NCBI RefSeq assembly: GCF_044762665.1
Contig: NZ_JBIWES010000015.1
Coordinates: 1 to 64,000 of the forward strand
DNA from: Peribacillus frigoritolerans_B
Lineage (GTDB): Bacteria > Bacillota > Bacilli > Bacillales > DSM-1321
Reading direction: 5' to 3'
DNA length: 64,000 bases
Positions 62,359 to 64,000 of the stretch are shown here, one piece after another. Under the pieces are notes generated by a model, which was not told where the DNA came from, searched no databases, and saw nothing but the letters and a program-made list of their open reading frames with translations. Position 1 is the first letter of the stretch. Every line of letters starts with the position of its first letter. Made by a program: the position numbers and the translations under genes.

Positions 62359-63057
62359 TTATACCTCTATGCAAAAAACTTCTTTAAATCCATCTTTCCC
62401 TTTAGGTGTTACTTTTACTGCGCGAATAGATGGAACACGGACTATCCAGCCTAAATCAAAAAAATGTGAAAGGAGCCCATTTCCTAAAGCACCGCCAAGA
62501 TGATGCTGACGTTCACTCCAGTCTAAACATGAGTGGGAAAAGGAACGGCGTTTTTTTCTTAAATCAAGTAAATCTATGCCGAATTCAGAAAAAAAACGAT
62601 CTCCTTTGGGCAAAACTGTAAACTCCCTCTCTTCCTTTTTCAAATATCCGGCCTTCAACATCGATTCAGTTAATTGGACGCCTAGTTTTCCTGCCAAATG
62701 ATCATAGCAAGTTCTGGCTTCCTGAAGCATTTTGACTTGACTTGATTGTTTTAACGACCGAACTTGAGGAGATGGGGAAATGGCAAGAAACGATTCCAAA
62801 ATGTGTGCAATTTCTCCATTTGCTAGCTGATAGTAACGATGTCGTCCGTGTTTTTCAACTTTAACAAGGTTACCTTCCACTAATTTAGAAAGGTGAAAGC
62901 TGGCGGTTTGAGGTGTTATTACAGCCATCAATGCTAATTCGCCTGCAGTATGAAAACGCCCATCCATTAAACTTGCCAGTATAGTTGCACGTGACGTTTC
63001 CCCGAGGAGGGAGGCTATCTCCACCATATTTGGATTTATACTCAAAATAGTTACCAA
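62359..63057 (-). CDS. ArsR-type winged-helix regulator
   Basis: A 232-residue protein: N-terminal ArsR HTH (about 10-90; T-P-Q-T-A-S-F-H-L-S-K-L, G-R-H-R-Y-Y-Q-L) and a C-terminal half of unknown kind seen in Bacillus YczG/SmtB-like long regulators (H-S-C-L-D-W-S-E-R-Q-H-H-L-G-G-A-L-G). It could sense a thiol or metal (Cys and His in S-H-S-C and Q-H-H). Starts at TTG 63057 or TTG 63045 after AAAGG; neither is certain. Confidence 0.85.
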   Translation of the reverse strand: MVTILSINPNMVEIASLLGETSRATILASLMDGRFHTAGELALMAVITPQTASFHLSKLVEGNLVKVEKHGRHRYYQLANGEIAHILESFLAISPSPQVRSLKQSSQVKMLQEARTCYDHLAGKLGVQLTESMLKAGYLKKEEREFTVLPKGDRFFSEFGIDLLDLRKKRRSFSHSCLDWSERQHHLGGALGNGLLSHFFDLGWIVRVPSIRAVKVTPKGKDGFKEVFCIEV

Positions 63058-63834
63058 CCTTTCTGCCGATATTTTAGTTAAGTTTTTGTTTGTAAAAAGC
63101 TGAGCGCTATGTAATTAGCATTAAAATATGTAAACTTATATTTCTATTATACAGTACCGCTGTCCTAGTGATATTCTGTATATTCACGATCCCGCTTTAA
63201 ATATTTGTTAATAAGCGGAAACGGTTATTTTCCTCGTTAATTATTTCTTACTTCATTGCTTGTATGTCCTTTTTAATATCTTATAAAGCTTTCTATAAAT
63301 ATGTACAGGACATAACAGGTACATTACCTGATAAAGAAACAGCCGAAATATTGGCTGAAGCTCTAAAAATTCTTTAAGGCTGGATATGATCATTTTAGAA
63401 TCTATCTACATGGCATTACCATTCTTACGTAATTCAATATTTGGAGGAACAAGGGGTTCTATATACCTTATTAAATCGGATTATTTCTCATCAGAACTCC
63501 AGTTTACGGAAGGTAAAAACATACGAATTCGATGCGAACCAGTTGTGTGTGCTGCTTTACAAAGGTGAACCTCATAAAAATAGAGGAATTCAGCTTTTAG
63601 ACCTTCGTAATTTGTCAACAGGAAATCATATCGAATATGCTGTTGGAAGCTTAATAGAAGAAAGACTGTCTATCCTTTGGATAAGCGTTTTTTAATGAAG
63701 TATATTCTTTGTAAACTAGGCATACATTTTTACATGTTCACTAACAGTAAACGTTCCTTAATATTCTTGGAATAAATAACGGTGAATAGTCCCTTTTGTC
63801 GAATTTAGTAGTCAAATAGGAGGGAATGAAGAGT
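63058..63834. other. Gap with two protein-like fragments
   Basis: A 37-codon frame at 63264-63377 ends I-L-A-E-A-L-K-I-L without a ribosome site. A frame at about 63441-63695 contains G-I-Q-L-L-D-L-R-N-L-S-T-G-N-H, with a possible start at 63441 that sits on the only GGAGG. I recognise neither. Treated as likely remnants. Confidence 0.3.
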
Positions 63835-64000
63835 ATGAAAATATCAGACGTTGGATTTAAGGGTCAAGTTTTTGGATTTATAAAGTTCACATCTTTTGTG
63901 GAAAGTTTCTTGTCTGGGGATTTATATATGAACAATTTCAAAAAGTATATTGATATGGAGAGTGCTTCGGGAGAAAAAGGGGTAGGAGATAAATTTGAAG
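63835..64000 (+). CDS. Partial hypothetical protein (5' end only)
   Basis: ATG 63835 with AGGAGGG upstream opens M-K-I-S-D-V-G-F-K-G-Q-V-F-G-F-I-K-F and runs off the window (55 codons). The clean start and codon use show a real gene. It seems to belong to an uncharacterised Bacillus family, but I cannot name a function. Its upstream sequence TAGTCCCTTTTGTC also occurs before the 70-aa gene at 5.2 kb. Confidence 0.7.
   Translation, partial: MKISDVGFKGQVFGFIKFTSFVESFLSGDLYMNNFKKYIDMESASGEKGVGDKFE

Overview
The window looks like a chromosomal segment of a low-GC, endospore-forming Bacillaceae, most like Peribacillus/Bacillus. The evidence is strong AGGAGG-type ribosome sites, frequent TTG/GTG starts, a GerAB germination permease, an SspH spore protein, an RsbR stressosome protein, a VmlR-type ABC-F gene and an LPXTA/sortase D pair. 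There are no rRNA or tRNA genes, no CRISPR array and no complete prophage. It reads as an accessory region: short catabolic operons and stress or resistance genes separated by long AT-rich gaps full of decaying genes.

Layout. 0-5 kb: an IS110-family transposase cut by the window edge, an RsbR-like protein, an orphan GerAB permease, a broken phage-like gene and a GyrI-like protein. 5-18 kb: broken paiB, an EamA exporter divergent from a MocR regulator with visible operator repeats, a thiamine-binding protein, a 40-bp tandem repeat, HxlR, a sulfite-oxidase-like enzyme, two pseudogenes, YerC-like, and the LPNTA surface protein with sortase D. 18-21 kb: a xylA fragment fused tail-to-tail to a yitT fragment, then a DHA2 drug exporter. 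21.3-26.4 kb: a complete fructoselysine operon (frlC-A-B-D-R) whose protein set matches the enterobacterial system, with two nearly identical promoter/operator boxes. 28-34 kb: a PLP aminotransferase, RpiR regulator, amino-acid permease and nitrilase-type amidohydrolase sharing a palindromic operator. 34-40 kb: a TetR-controlled operon for a hydantoin- or lactam-like compound (racemase, NCS1 permease, DUF917, HyuA-like). 40-50 kb: mscL, DUF2935, vmlR with a well resolved transcription attenuator, a GH25-LysM lysozyme, sspH, a broken class D beta-lactamase, TerC and a LuxR-GAF regulator. 50-64 kb: two SDRs, a MntR-type box before a wrecked manganese ABC ATPase gene, DoxX, a double LysM-NlpC/P60 hydrolase with one dead domain, DinB, a frameshifted NucA/NucB nuclease, a tiny TTG-started gene, VOC, EamA and ArsR genes, and a partial gene at the right edge.

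Two themes stand out. First, regulatory architecture is readable next to many operons (MocR, FrlR, RpiR, TetR, MntR, VmlR attenuator). Second, about a dozen genes carry clear nonsense or frameshift lesions, several with both, so the region is losing functions such as xylose isomerase, manganese uptake and beta-lactamase. Two diverged copies of a GC-rich repeat each sit just before a terminator-like hairpin, and a diverged block of the IS110 upstream region recurs at 57 kb.
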